This document shows positions 1 to 6,713 of a stretch of 7,171 nt of DNA, piece after piece. The notes below the pieces were generated by a model that was not told where the DNA came from, searched no databases, and saw only the letters and a list, made by a program, of their open reading frames with translations. Source of the DNA: Propionibacteriaceae bacterium (GTDB lineage: Bacteria; Actinomycetota; Actinomycetes; Propionibacteriales; Propionibacteriaceae); assembly GCA_027346035.1 (NCBI GenBank), contig DAIESZ010000135.1, forward strand, positions 1 to 7,171. Reading direction: 5' to 3'. Every line of letters starts with the position of its first letter. The first letter of the stretch is position 1. The position numbers were made by a program, and so were the translations under genes.

Positions 1-585
1 GGTGCCGACCTGGCGAGCGTATCCGCCCACAAGGTGGGCGGCCCCGTAGGCGTCGGGGCGCTGCTGGTGCGGCGCGAGGTGCGGCTGCCGCCGTACGGGC
101 TCGGAGGGCGCCAGGAGGGTGGCGTCCGGTCGGGGACCCAGGCGGTGATGCTGGCCGTCGGCTTCGCCGCGGCCCTACGGGAGGCGGAGTCGGGGCGGGA
201 GACCGAGTCCGCCCGGCTGGCGGGGTTGCGCGGGCGGCTCCTCGACGGGATCGTCGCCGGGATCGTCGGCGTGAGGGTGAACGGCGGCGCGCACGTGTCG
301 CCGGCCATCGCCAATGTCACCTTCGAGGGCACCCGCGCCGACGATGTCCTGCTGCTCCTCGACCGGGAGGGCATCGACGCATCGACCGGATCCGCGTGCC
401 GGGCGGGCGTGCACCAGCCCAGCGAGGTGCTGCTCGCGATGGGACGCAGCCTGGCCGAGGCGGGTGCCAGCATCCGGTTCTCACTCGGACACACGACCGG
501 CGCGGCGGACATCGAACGGCTGCTCGGCGTGCTTCCCGGGGTCGTCGCAACCGCCCGCGACGCATCCGGGCACGCGGCGACCTGA
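1..585 (+). CDS. Cysteine desulfurase (IscS/NifS-type), C-terminal part; 5' end outside the window
   Basis: This is a pyridoxal-phosphate enzyme that removes sulfur from L-cysteine as an enzyme-bound persulfide for Fe-S cluster assembly and tRNA thiolation. The reading frame is open from base 1 and ends at TGA 583-585, leaving 194 codons, about half of a usual 390-400 residue protein. The PLP lysine lies in an SAHK motif (Lys codon 31-33). The family signature GGVRSGT follows at about codons 40-46. The persulfide cysteine is in STGSACRAG (Cys codon 397-399). Lys and Cys are 122 residues apart, the same as Lys206 and Cys328 of E. coli IscS as I recall them. The GTG at 34 is inside the protein, after the PLP lysine, so it is not the true start. 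A 106-base gap separates it from mnmA on the same strand, which fits a sulfur-donor and sulfur-user pair. Family is certain; whether it is best called IscS cannot be decided from this half. Confidence 0.93.
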   Translation, partial: GADLASVSAHKVGGPVGVGALLVRREVRLPPYGLGGRQEGGVRSGTQAVMLAVGFAAALREAESGRETESARLAGLRGRLLDGIVAGIVGVRVNGGAHVSPAIANVTFEGTRADDVLLLLDREGIDASTGSACRAGVHQPSEVLLAMGRSLAEAGASIRFSLGHTTGAADIERLLGVLPGVVATARDASGHAAT

Positions 586-613
586 TCCGCGACGGTGCCG
601 AGGGTGCGATGGC

Positions 614-635
614 CTGACGTAGGTTGCTGACGTAG
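614..635 (+). repeat. Two direct copies of CTGACGTAG in the mnmA upstream region
   Basis: The 9-mer CTGACGTAG occurs at 614-622 and again at 627-635, separated by GTTG, so the repeat period is 13 bases. It lies in the gap between the desulfurase and mnmA. TAGCCT (633-638), overlapping the second copy, has the TAnnnT shape of an actinobacterial -10 box, but no -35 is visible at the right distance. It could be a tandem protein-binding site or chance. Confidence 0.35.
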
Positions 636-655
636 CCTGGGTGGTCGGCCGGCAT

Positions 656-669
656 CGTCACCGGTGACG
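656..669. promoter_or_regulatory. 14-base perfect palindrome in the mnmA leader (possible operator or hairpin)
   Basis: CGTCACCGGTGACG reads the same on both strands. It lies 22 bases before the chosen mnmA start and 71 bases after the desulfurase stop. As DNA it could bind a dimeric regulator. As RNA it could fold into a 5-bp stem with a CCGG loop, too weak alone to be a convincing terminator. CATCGT (653-658) and ACGATG (673-678) form a competing inverted repeat around it. No regulator is encoded nearby, so the role is inferred only from symmetry. Confidence 0.3.
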
Positions 670-691
670 CACACGATGAGAGGGGACGCCG

Positions 692-1777
692 GTGGGTGAT
701 CGCATGCGGGTGCTCGTCGCGATGTCGGGCGGAGTCGACTCGGCGGTCGCCGCGGCGCGGATGGTGCGTGACGGCCACGACGTCACCGGGGTGCACCTCG
801 CCCTGTCCAAGAATCCCCAGTCGTTCCGCAGCGGGGCCCGCGGGTGCTGCTCGCTCGAGGACTCCCACGACGCGCGCCGGGTCGCCGACCGCCTCGGCAT
901 CCCCTTCTACGTGTGGGACCTGTCCGACGAGTTCGCCGAGCGGGTCGTCGACGACTTCCTCAGCGAGTACGCCGCCGGCCGGACGCCGAACCCGTGCCTG
1001 CGCTGCAACGAGAGCATCAAGTTCTCCGCGGTGCTCGACCGCGGACGCGCGCTGGGCTATGACGCGGTCGCCACGGGTCACTATGCCCGCCTCGACCGCG
1101 ACGGCGACGACGTCGTCCTGCGTCGGGCCGCCGACGACGCGAAGGACCAGTCCTACGTGCTCGGCGTGCTTGACCAGGATCAGCTGCGGCACAGCCTGTT
1201 CCCGCTGGCCGGCACGACCAAGCCCGACGTGCGGGCCGAGGCCCGGGAACTTGGCTTCGGGGTGGCCAAGAAGCCCGACTCCCATGACATCTGCTTCATC
1301 CCCGACGGGGACACCGCGGGGTTCCTCAACCGTCGCCTCGGCACCCGCCCCGGCGACGTCGTCGACGAGGACGGGACCGTGGTGGGCCATCACGACGGTC
1401 ACCACGGGTTCACCGTCGGACAGCGCCGCGGGCTGCAGCTCGGGCGTCCCGCCGCCGACGGGCGTCCCCGCTACGTGCTGCGGATCGAACCGGTCGACAA
1501 CCGCGTGGTCGTCGGACCCCGGGAGCGCCTCGCGGTCGGCCGGATCGAGGGCATCCGGGCCACGTGGACGCAACGCCCGGTGCTCGGCGGCTGGGGCGGC
1601 CTGGCCCAGGTGCGGGCCCACGGCGAGCCGATGCCCGCACGGATCGACAGCGACGCCACGACGATGTCGGTGCTGCTCGACGATCCGGCCACCGGCATCG
1701 CGCCCGGACAGGCCGTGGTCGTCTACGACGGTGACCGCGTCGTCGGATCCTCGACGATCGCCCGAACGGAGGCCTGA
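692..1777 (+). CDS. mnmA: tRNA-specific 2-thiouridylase MnmA
   Basis: MnmA uses ATP to adenylate U34 of the Lys, Glu and Gln tRNAs and replaces its 2-oxygen with sulfur relayed from a cysteine desulfurase, giving s2U34 in the cytoplasm. The 361-residue product has the usual length. The PP-loop ATP site SGGVDS is at residues 12-17. The two catalytic cysteines are visible: Cys105 in NPCLRCN (E. coli Cys102) and Cys201 in DICFIPDG (E. coli Cys199). The motifs GHYARL and FTVGQRRGL are also present. The GTG at 692 is chosen because AGGGGAC (681-687) sits 4 bases upstream; ATG 704 ([10 protein letters not shown]), where many homologues begin, is the alternative and would remove four residues. The stop overlaps the ATG of the next gene (TGATG), so the two are translationally coupled. 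The desulfurase upstream is a plausible sulfur donor. Identification is firm. Confidence 0.97.
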   Translation: MGDRMRVLVAMSGGVDSAVAAARMVRDGHDVTGVHLALSKNPQSFRSGARGCCSLEDSHDARRVADRLGIPFYVWDLSDEFAERVVDDFLSEYAAGRTPNPCLRCNESIKFSAVLDRGRALGYDAVATGHYARLDRDGDDVVLRRAADDAKDQSYVLGVLDQDQLRHSLFPLAGTTKPDVRAEARELGFGVAKKPDSHDICFIPDGDTAGFLNRRLGTRPGDVVDEDGTVVGHHDGHHGFTVGQRRGLQLGRPAADGRPRYVLRIEPVDNRVVVGPRERLAVGRIEGIRATWTQRPVLGGWGGLAQVRAHGEPMPARIDSDATTMSVLLDDPATGIAPGQAVVVYDGDRVVGSSTIARTEA

Positions 1778-2769
1778 TGCACGCCACCGGGCTCGGATCA
1801 CTCCCCGGGACCGACTTCCCCGGAGCCCTGCGATGGGTGCTCGACGAGCTGGGTCCCCGCGCGTTCCTTCCCGAACTGCCGGCCCGTGGCCCCGGATCGG
1901 GCATCGTCGGCCGGGCCGTTGCCCTCCTCGACGGCCTGGGCGCCGACCTGCAGCCGTCGGGTTGGCGGCTCACCCCCGGGCGCGGCGCCGACCAGCGCCG
2001 TGCGGTGGGCCAGTGGCGGCGCGACCTCGACGACCTCGAGGAGGTGGCCGCGGGGTACGACGGCGAGCTGCGGGTCGCGGTCGCCGGCCCGCTCACCCTC
2101 GCGGCAACGATCTCGCGTCCCCTCGGTGACCTGGCGCTGGCCGATCACGGTGCCCGTCGCGAACTCGCCGAGTCGCTGGCCGCCGATGTGGCGGCGGCGT
2201 TGAGCGAGATCAGCCGCAGGCTGCCGTCGGCGACCGTCACAGCCCAGGTCGACGAGCCGATGCTGCCGATGGTGCTGGCCGGCGGGGTGCCGACCGCGTC
2301 CGGTTTCTCCAGGCACCGACCGGTGGCCGACGCGGAGGCGACGGCGTCCCTGCGGATCATGCGGGAGGCGCTCGGCGGCATCACCGACGACGTGTTGCTG
2401 CACTGCTGCGCGCCCGGACTCGACCTCGAGATCGTGCGGCGGGCCGGCGTCGGCGGCGTCTCGGTCGCCGCGCGCACGCTCGACTCCCGTGACTGGGACG
2501 CGGTCGCACACTGGCTCGAGGGCGGTGGTGAGCTGGTGCTCGGCGTGCTGGCGAGCGATGTGCCCGACCACCTGCCAGGGCTCGACGACCTCGTGCGGGC
2601 CGCCGTGCGATCGCTCGGGCGACTGGGACTCGACCCGGACCTGGTCGTGGAGCGGGTCTCGCTCAGCCCCGCGTGCGGCCTGGGGTTGTGGACGCCGGGC
2701 CCGGCGCGGGCCGCGCTGGCCCTGGTGCGGCGCGCTGCACCGCTCGTCGCCGAGCAGTTGTCGCGGTGA
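1777..2769 (+). CDS. Short MetE-like protein (cobalamin-independent methionine synthase, C-terminal catalytic domain only)
   Basis: The 330-residue protein matches the UROD/MetE barrel that forms the C-terminal half of cobalamin-independent methionine synthase, and lacks the N-terminal barrel of full MetE (about 750 residues). It opens with ATGLGSLPGTDF and FLPELPARGPG, typical of the actinobacterial group (Rv3015c in M. tuberculosis). Three zinc-ligand positions of MetE are visible: His209 and Cys211 in LLHCCAPG, and Cys300 in SPACGLGL. The Glu ligand expected about 24 residues after the His appears to be replaced (VSVAARTLD, around residues 228-236). The VDEPMLP motif (from nt 2249) corresponds to the QxDEP family motif. 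The start is set by GGAGG (1768-1772) and the one-base overlap with mnmA. It may transfer methyl groups to a thiol, but donor and acceptor are unknown and it should not be called metE. It ends 21 bases from the convergent radical SAM gene. Confidence 0.85.
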   Translation: MHATGLGSLPGTDFPGALRWVLDELGPRAFLPELPARGPGSGIVGRAVALLDGLGADLQPSGWRLTPGRGADQRRAVGQWRRDLDDLEEVAAGYDGELRVAVAGPLTLAATISRPLGDLALADHGARRELAESLAADVAAALSEISRRLPSATVTAQVDEPMLPMVLAGGVPTASGFSRHRPVADAEATASLRIMREALGGITDDVLLHCCAPGLDLEIVRRAGVGGVSVAARTLDSRDWDAVAHWLEGGGELVLGVLASDVPDHLPGLDDLVRAAVRSLGRLGLDPDLVVERVSLSPACGLGLWTPGPARAALALVRRAAPLVAEQLSR

Positions 2770-2790
2770 TGCGCAGGTCGGCGGACGGCG

Positions 2791-3882
<1,092 letters not shown>

Positions 3883-3894
3883 GGGGTGTTCTCC

Positions 3895-4479
3895 TCACGT
3901 CGAGCGGCGCGTGTCCTCCTCGTGGAACGCGGTGACCTGGTAGCGGCTCAGCCGGACGTCGGGCCCCCAGTGGTCGGAGGGCAGGCCCGCCTTGAGCTTG
4001 AGATGATCGAGGAACTGCTCGGGGTCGGGGAGTTGGTCCCACACCTGCGGGAGGAAGGTGCCGCGGTGGCGTCCGGACTCCAGCACCACGCCGTCGACGC
4101 CGGGACGGAGCCGCGCGACCGCGTCCGCCTCGTCACGCACGGGGAACGGTTCGGCGGGTGTCAGCACCGACACCTCGATCGACACGTCGCGGAACTCCCC
4201 GCCCTCGAGCTGAGGGAACCGCGGGTCGTGGAACGCCGCCGACACCGCGTTGGCGCGGACGTCGTCGATGAGGGGTCGCCACGGTTCGAGCGATCCGATG
4301 CAGCCGCGCAACCGGTGCTGCTCGGTGAGGGTGACGAACGCCGCACCGTGCTCGTGCAGCCACGGCGCCGTGGCTGACTCGGGATGTTCGACCGCCATGC
4401 CGAGGCGTTCGGCGATCGCCGCCCGGGCGACGCCGGTGAGCGTCGGGCCGGCGTCAGGAGGCCAGAGCGAGTGCTGCAT
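3895..4479 (-). CDS. amrA: AmmeMemoRadiSam system protein A (AMMECR1 domain)
   Basis: A 194-residue protein made of a single AMMECR1 domain, the conserved fold named after the human AMMECR1 gene; the biochemical activity is unknown. The hallmark LRGCIGS is at residues 57-63, and Cys60 is the only cysteine in the protein. Other family features are the AFHDPRFPQL stretch (82-91), the IEVSVLTP strand and GTFLPQVWDQLPD near the C-terminus. No signal peptide or membrane segment is seen, so it is probably cytoplasmic. The ATG at 4479 lies inside the end of the MEMO gene, an overlap of 26 bases in another frame, with a purine-rich GGAAGGG about 10 bases upstream as a modest ribosome site. The next in-frame ATG (residue 28) would cut into the domain. 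Overlap upstream and a 12-base gap downstream make it the middle gene of a coupled operon. The symbol amrA is descriptive only. Confidence 0.93.
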   Translation of the reverse strand: MQHSLWPPDAGPTLTGVARAAIAERLGMAVEHPESATAPWLHEHGAAFVTLTEQHRLRGCIGSLEPWRPLIDDVRANAVSAAFHDPRFPQLEGGEFRDVSIEVSVLTPAEPFPVRDEADAVARLRPGVDGVVLESGRHRGTFLPQVWDQLPDPEQFLDHLKLKAGLPSDHWGPDVRLSRYQVTAFHEEDTRRST

Positions 4480-5251
4480 AACCCACCACCCTTCCCTTGT
4501 CCCCGGCGGTGTCGCCGGAGGTGCAGCGGCCCAGCAGGTGAGGGGTCAGCCCATGCCGCCGGGATGACAGGAGCAGTCCGTTGACGGGGTCGGCCCCACA
4601 TGCCTGGTCGTGGGTGAGGGTCGCGTCGAGGCGCAGGATCTGGTGCACGGTGCGCGTGTCGACGACGTTGGCCTGCTCGTAGGGCAGGTAGTGCGACAGG
4701 TCGGACGAGGCGATGATCACGGTCTCGGGGCCGCCCCACAGGGCGTCGATGACCGCCGCCACCTGGGACGCCGTGACGCCGCCGACCGCCAGCGGCACCA
4801 GCGAGAAGTCGTCGAGCACCGACTGCAGGAACGGCACGTGCACCTCCAGGGAGTGCTCCTCGGCGTGCACGAGGGTGCTCACCCCGAGTTGGGGGAGCGC
4901 GCGTCGGACCTCGGCCGGTACGTCGAGCACGGGAACGCTGCCGAGGGGCGTCTCGAAGGCCGCGGCGTCGGGCAGGGCCAGGCCCTCGGTGTAGACCCGA
5001 TGGCAGGGGCCGAGCAGCACGACCCGGGTGATCCGGCTGCGGAGCCGCTCCAGGAGCGCGTAACCGAGGGCGGCGGTCGACCCCGAGTAGATGTAGCCCG
5101 CATGAGGGAGGATCAGCCCGGTGGGTGCGAGGTCGACGTCGGCGACGCGGGTTCGTGCGTCATCGAGCAGCGCGGCGATCATCGAGCGCAACTCGGATCG
5201 TCGACCCGGATAAAATAGTCCGGCCACAGCGGCCGGTCGAACGGCCTGCAT
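4454..5251 (-). CDS. amrB: AmmeMemoRadiSam system protein B (MEMO family, LigB-like fold)
   Basis: A 265-residue member of the MEMO family, related in fold to class III extradiol dioxygenases such as LigB and to human MEMO1, which binds metal. The expected metal and pocket residues are visible: His50 in LPHAGYIYSG, His84 in LLGPCHRVY, the EEHSLE block (131-136), Asp184 and His187 in SSDLSHY, and Cys218 in ACGADP. These correspond to His49, His81, Asp189, His192 and Cys244 of human MEMO1 as I recall the numbering. The N-terminus VRPAAVAGLFYPG is typical and fixes the start at ATG 5251. There is no strong ribosome site; a -10-like GAGAAT ends six bases before the ATG, suggesting a leaderless message. 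It is the first gene of the three-gene operon. The metal, reaction and substrate are unknown. The symbol amrB is descriptive only. Confidence 0.93.
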   Translation of the reverse strand: MQAVRPAAVAGLFYPGRRSELRSMIAALLDDARTRVADVDLAPTGLILPHAGYIYSGSTAALGYALLERLRSRITRVVLLGPCHRVYTEGLALPDAAAFETPLGSVPVLDVPAEVRRALPQLGVSTLVHAEEHSLEVHVPFLQSVLDDFSLVPLAVGGVTASQVAAVIDALWGGPETVIIASSDLSHYLPYEQANVVDTRTVHQILRLDATLTHDQACGADPVNGLLLSSRRHGLTPHLLGRCTSGDTAGDKGRVVGYAALALAS

Positions 5252-5257
5252 GCATCC

Positions 5258-5263
5258 ATTCTC
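5258..5263 (-). promoter_or_regulatory. Putative -10 box of the AmmeMemoRadiSam operon
   Basis: On the minus strand GAGAAT is followed by six bases and then the MEMO ATG, so transcription would begin at or next to the start codon. Only the conserved A2 and T6 and the position support it; the first base departs from TAnnnT and no -35 is recognisable. GAGCCGGGCTC (5269-5279), a symmetric element with 5-base arms, lies just upstream and could be an operator. Confidence 0.35.
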
Positions 5264-5352
5264 GCCCCGAGCCGGGCTCCGGCGGCACGTTCGTGGCGAG
5301 CCGGGTCCCGTGGCACCGTCCTCGTCGGGGAGGCCGGGCGCGGACGTCGCAC

Positions 5353-5358
5353 TAGAGT
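5353..5358 (+). promoter_or_regulatory. Putative -10 box of the small membrane protein gene
   Basis: TAGAGT fits the actinobacterial TAnnnT consensus and ends six bases before the GTG at 5365. That distance would put the transcription start on the start codon, giving a leaderless message, which explains the absence of a ribosome site. No clear -35 is seen. It shares the 113-base divergent region with the MEMO promoter. Confidence 0.55.
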
Positions 5359-5364
5359 GGCGGC

Positions 5365-5562
5365 GTGGCGGTGTTCTCGAACCTCAACCTCAACGGACGC
5401 ACCCCGCTGCGGGTACAGCCCAAGGTGGGGGTGTGGGGTCCGGAGGGCGTGCCCACCACTCGGGCCAAGAAGCGGATGCGGATCTGGGTGTCGCTGGCGT
5501 TCGTCGCCGCTCTCACGCTCATCTGCGTGCTGGGGTACTTCTTCTACAAGTCGCTGCTCTGA
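5365..5562 (+). CDS. Small single-pass membrane protein of unknown function
   Basis: I do not recognise a named family. The 65-residue product has a polar N-terminal part containing the Asn-rich segment NLNLNG (6-11) and a Gly/Pro-rich stretch (22-30), then a basic patch (Arg33, Lys35, Lys36, Arg37, Arg39), then one hydrophobic helix at about 40-61 and a four-residue tail. By the positive-inside rule the N-terminus stays in the cytoplasm, making it a tail-anchored type protein. No signal-peptidase site is evident. The start GTG 5365 is favoured by the TAGAGT box six bases upstream; GTG 5371, two codons later, is possible. Consistent G/C third positions and a clear membrane segment argue that it is a real gene. 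It is divergent from the MEMO gene and convergent with the ACT gene. A link to the triad is only a guess from position. Confidence 0.75.
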   Translation: MAVFSNLNLNGRTPLRVQPKVGVWGPEGVPTTRAKKRMRIWVSLAFVAALTLICVLGYFFYKSLL

Positions 5563-5591
5563 CCCGAGCGGTGGCGCCGGTGACCGCCGGG
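5563..5591. terminator. Hairpin between convergent genes, probable bidirectional terminator
   Basis: CCCG-A-GCGGT (5563-5572) pairs with ACCGC-CGGG (5583-5591), a 9-bp GC-rich stem with one bulged A and a 10-base loop that itself contains GGCGCC. It fills nearly all of the 31 bases between the stop codons of the small membrane protein and the ACT gene. There is no U-tract on either strand, so it is a U-less hairpin of the kind often proposed for GC-rich actinobacteria. Confidence 0.5.
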
Positions 5592-5593
5592 CG

Positions 5594-6214
5594 TCAGTGC
5601 GCCAGCCGGGCGAGATGCACGAGTCGGTTCATCTCCGAGTCGAGAAATGCTGGTCCGCCGGCCCGGCCGAGCACGATCGCCCTGCCCCGGGCCAGCGGCG
5701 CGACCGCCGCAGCCGTCGCGGGCCACGAGTCGACCCATCCCGTCGGCAGGTCGCGCCGGTGCGCGGCGTCGAAGGGTGTGATCATGCGCAGCCCGTCGGC
5801 GTCGAATTCGGGGGCCAGTTCGGTGCTCATGACGACTTCGGGGATGGTCGCGTCGATGAGCGCCGCCCACTGGCTGTGGAACACGGTGGGGGCGGCCTCG
5901 AGCAGGATCTCTGCGTCGCGTGCGGGGTCGGCGGACATTCGGTTGAGCGTGACGATGTCGCTCTCGATGCCCCAGGTCTCCTGATGGCGCGACACGTAGA
6001 GCACCCGGCAGTCCGGGATTGCGGTGCAGGCGCTCACGAGCGAGTCGGGCTGCAGGGCCGGAGGGATGTCGACCATGAAGTCGTCGATGGCCACGCCGTC
6101 GCCCTTCTGGACGATCTCGATGGCCAGGATGTCGGCACCCACCGCGCCGAGCGCGGTGGCCACCGCCCCGAGGGAGCCGGGCCGGTCGGGCAGCTGTACG
6201 CGCAACAACATCAC
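5594..6214 (-). CDS. ACT-domain protein of unknown function (Rv3013-like)
   Basis: The N-terminal 70 or so residues form an ACT domain, a small regulatory fold that usually binds amino acids: LLRVQLPDRPGSLGAVATAL, with the DRPGSLG turn at residues 10-16, then GADILAIEIV and IDDFMVDIPP. The rest (about residues 80-206) has no enzyme motif I recognise, but ends with AIVLGRAGGPAFLDSE, close to the C-terminal AVVLGRPGGPAF segment I recall from M. tuberculosis Rv3013, which also sits divergently beside gatC. The start is uncertain: GTG 6214 is chosen because GAGACT ends six bases upstream and homologues begin close to LLRV; ATG 6211 and GTG 6235 (213 residues) are alternatives. There is no ribosome site before any of them. 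The protein may sense an amino acid, possibly linked to the amidotransferase next door, but that is inference. Confidence 0.87.
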   Translation of the reverse strand: MMLLRVQLPDRPGSLGAVATALGAVGADILAIEIVQKGDGVAIDDFMVDIPPALQPDSLVSACTAIPDCRVLYVSRHQETWGIESDIVTLNRMSADPARDAEILLEAAPTVFHSQWAALIDATIPEVVMSTELAPEFDADGLRMITPFDAAHRRDLPTGWVDSWPATAAAVAPLARGRAIVLGRAGGPAFLDSEMNRLVHLARLAH

Positions 6215-6220
6215 GCACCC

Positions 6221-6226
6221 AGTCTC
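6221..6226 (-). promoter_or_regulatory. Putative -10 box of the ACT gene
   Basis: Read on the minus strand, GAGACT is followed by GGGTGC and then the GTG at 6214. This repeats the arrangement before the MEMO gene (GAGAAT, GGATGC, ATG). The first base is not the consensus T and no -35 is visible, so the support is mainly the exact six-base spacing. Confidence 0.35.
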
Positions 6227-6323
6227 GCAAACCACACCGACGGATTCGGAGTCGACGTGGTTACGGTCGTGTTGCGGGGCCGGACGCCACTGCTGCCGGC
6301 GCGGCCGGGTGGGGCCGAGACAC

Positions 6324-6329
6324 TAGGAT
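6324..6329 (+). promoter_or_regulatory. Putative -10 box of the gatC-gatA operon
   Basis: TAGGAT, preceded by CAC, fits TAnnnT. Transcription would start near 6336, giving a leader of about 80 bases before gatC. The 17-18 base upstream position (6301-6306, GCGGCC) does not look like a -35. It is the best -10 match in the 202-base region between the ACT gene and gatC. Confidence 0.5.
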
Positions 6330-6383
6330 GACGAACTGATCCAGGCCCCGCATGGTCCCGACCCGCCGTCGGGTGCCGTTCCC

Positions 6384-6414
6384 GGTCTCCGACTGCTCCC
6401 TCACAAGGAGAACC
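6384..6414 (+). promoter_or_regulatory. gatC ribosome binding site with a complementary upstream segment
   Basis: AAGGAG (6405-6410) lies six bases before the gatC GTG and is the strongest ribosome site in the window. GGTCTCC (6384-6390) can pair with GGAGAACC (6407-6414) with one bulged A, a 7-bp stem that would cover the site. A second segment, CTCC at 6396-6399, could pair with the same GGAG. A small hairpin, ACCCG-CCGT-CGGGT (6361-6374), lies upstream. Whether these control translation is untested. Confidence 0.35.
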
Positions 6415-6416
6415 AC

Positions 6417-6713
6417 GTGTCCCTCACCCCCGATGACGTGGCCCGCCTGGCGGCGCTGGCCCGCATCGAGCTGACCCCCGCCGAACTGGCGAAGCTCGCC
6501 CCGCAGCTTGATGTCATCCTCGACTCGGTGGCCAGCGTCGCCGCGGTGGCCCAGGGCGACATCCCTCCCACCTCGCACGCGCTGCCGCTGGTCAACGTGC
6601 TCCGCGACGTCGTCGTCACCCGCTCGTTGTCCCAGGACGAGGTGCTGGCCAACGCGCCCGACGCCGAGGACGGCCGGTTCCGCGTCCCCCGGATCCTCGA
6701 CGAGGAGGCGTGA
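6417..6713 (+). CDS. gatC: Aspartyl/glutamyl-tRNA amidotransferase subunit C
   Basis: GatC is the small subunit that wraps around and stabilises GatA in the GatCAB complex, which converts misacylated Glu-tRNA(Gln) and Asp-tRNA(Asn) to Gln-tRNA(Gln) and Asn-tRNA(Asn) in the cytoplasm. The 98-residue length is typical. The N-terminus [19 protein letters not shown] is the family signature, followed by the central helix ending at VDS-like LDSVASV, then the [19 protein letters not shown] linker (here NVLRDVV) and the C-terminal [10 protein letters not shown]. The start is GTG 6417, fixed by AAGGAG six bases upstream. The stop overlaps the gatA ATG (TGATG), so translation is coupled. Identification is secure. 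Confidence 0.97.
   Translation: MSLTPDDVARLAALARIELTPAELAKLAPQLDVILDSVASVAAVAQGDIPPTSHALPLVNVLRDVVVTRSLSQDEVLANAPDAEDGRFRVPRILDEEA

Noticed and set aside
317..1801. Long open frame of 494 codons on the minus strand over the desulfurase end and mnmA
   Set aside because: It is antisense to well-identified genes, spans the gap between them, and its product is an Arg/Pro/Ala/Val-rich mixture without motifs, as expected from the opposite strand of GC-rich coding DNA.
5208..5220. Local AT-rich patch containing TAAAATA, resembling a -10 box on the plus strand
   Set aside because: It lies inside the MEMO gene and encodes the conserved LFYP residues of the family, which explains the base composition.
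4454..5251. Calling the MEMO-family gene an aromatic-ring extradiol dioxygenase
   Set aside because: The fold is related, but its company with AMMECR1 and radical SAM genes and the MEMO-type Cys218 argue for MEMO; no aromatic degradation genes are present.
5357..6331. Open frame of 324 codons on the plus strand over the small membrane protein and the ACT gene
   Set aside because: It runs through the small gene in another frame, across the hairpin and through the ACT gene antisense, with low-complexity composition.
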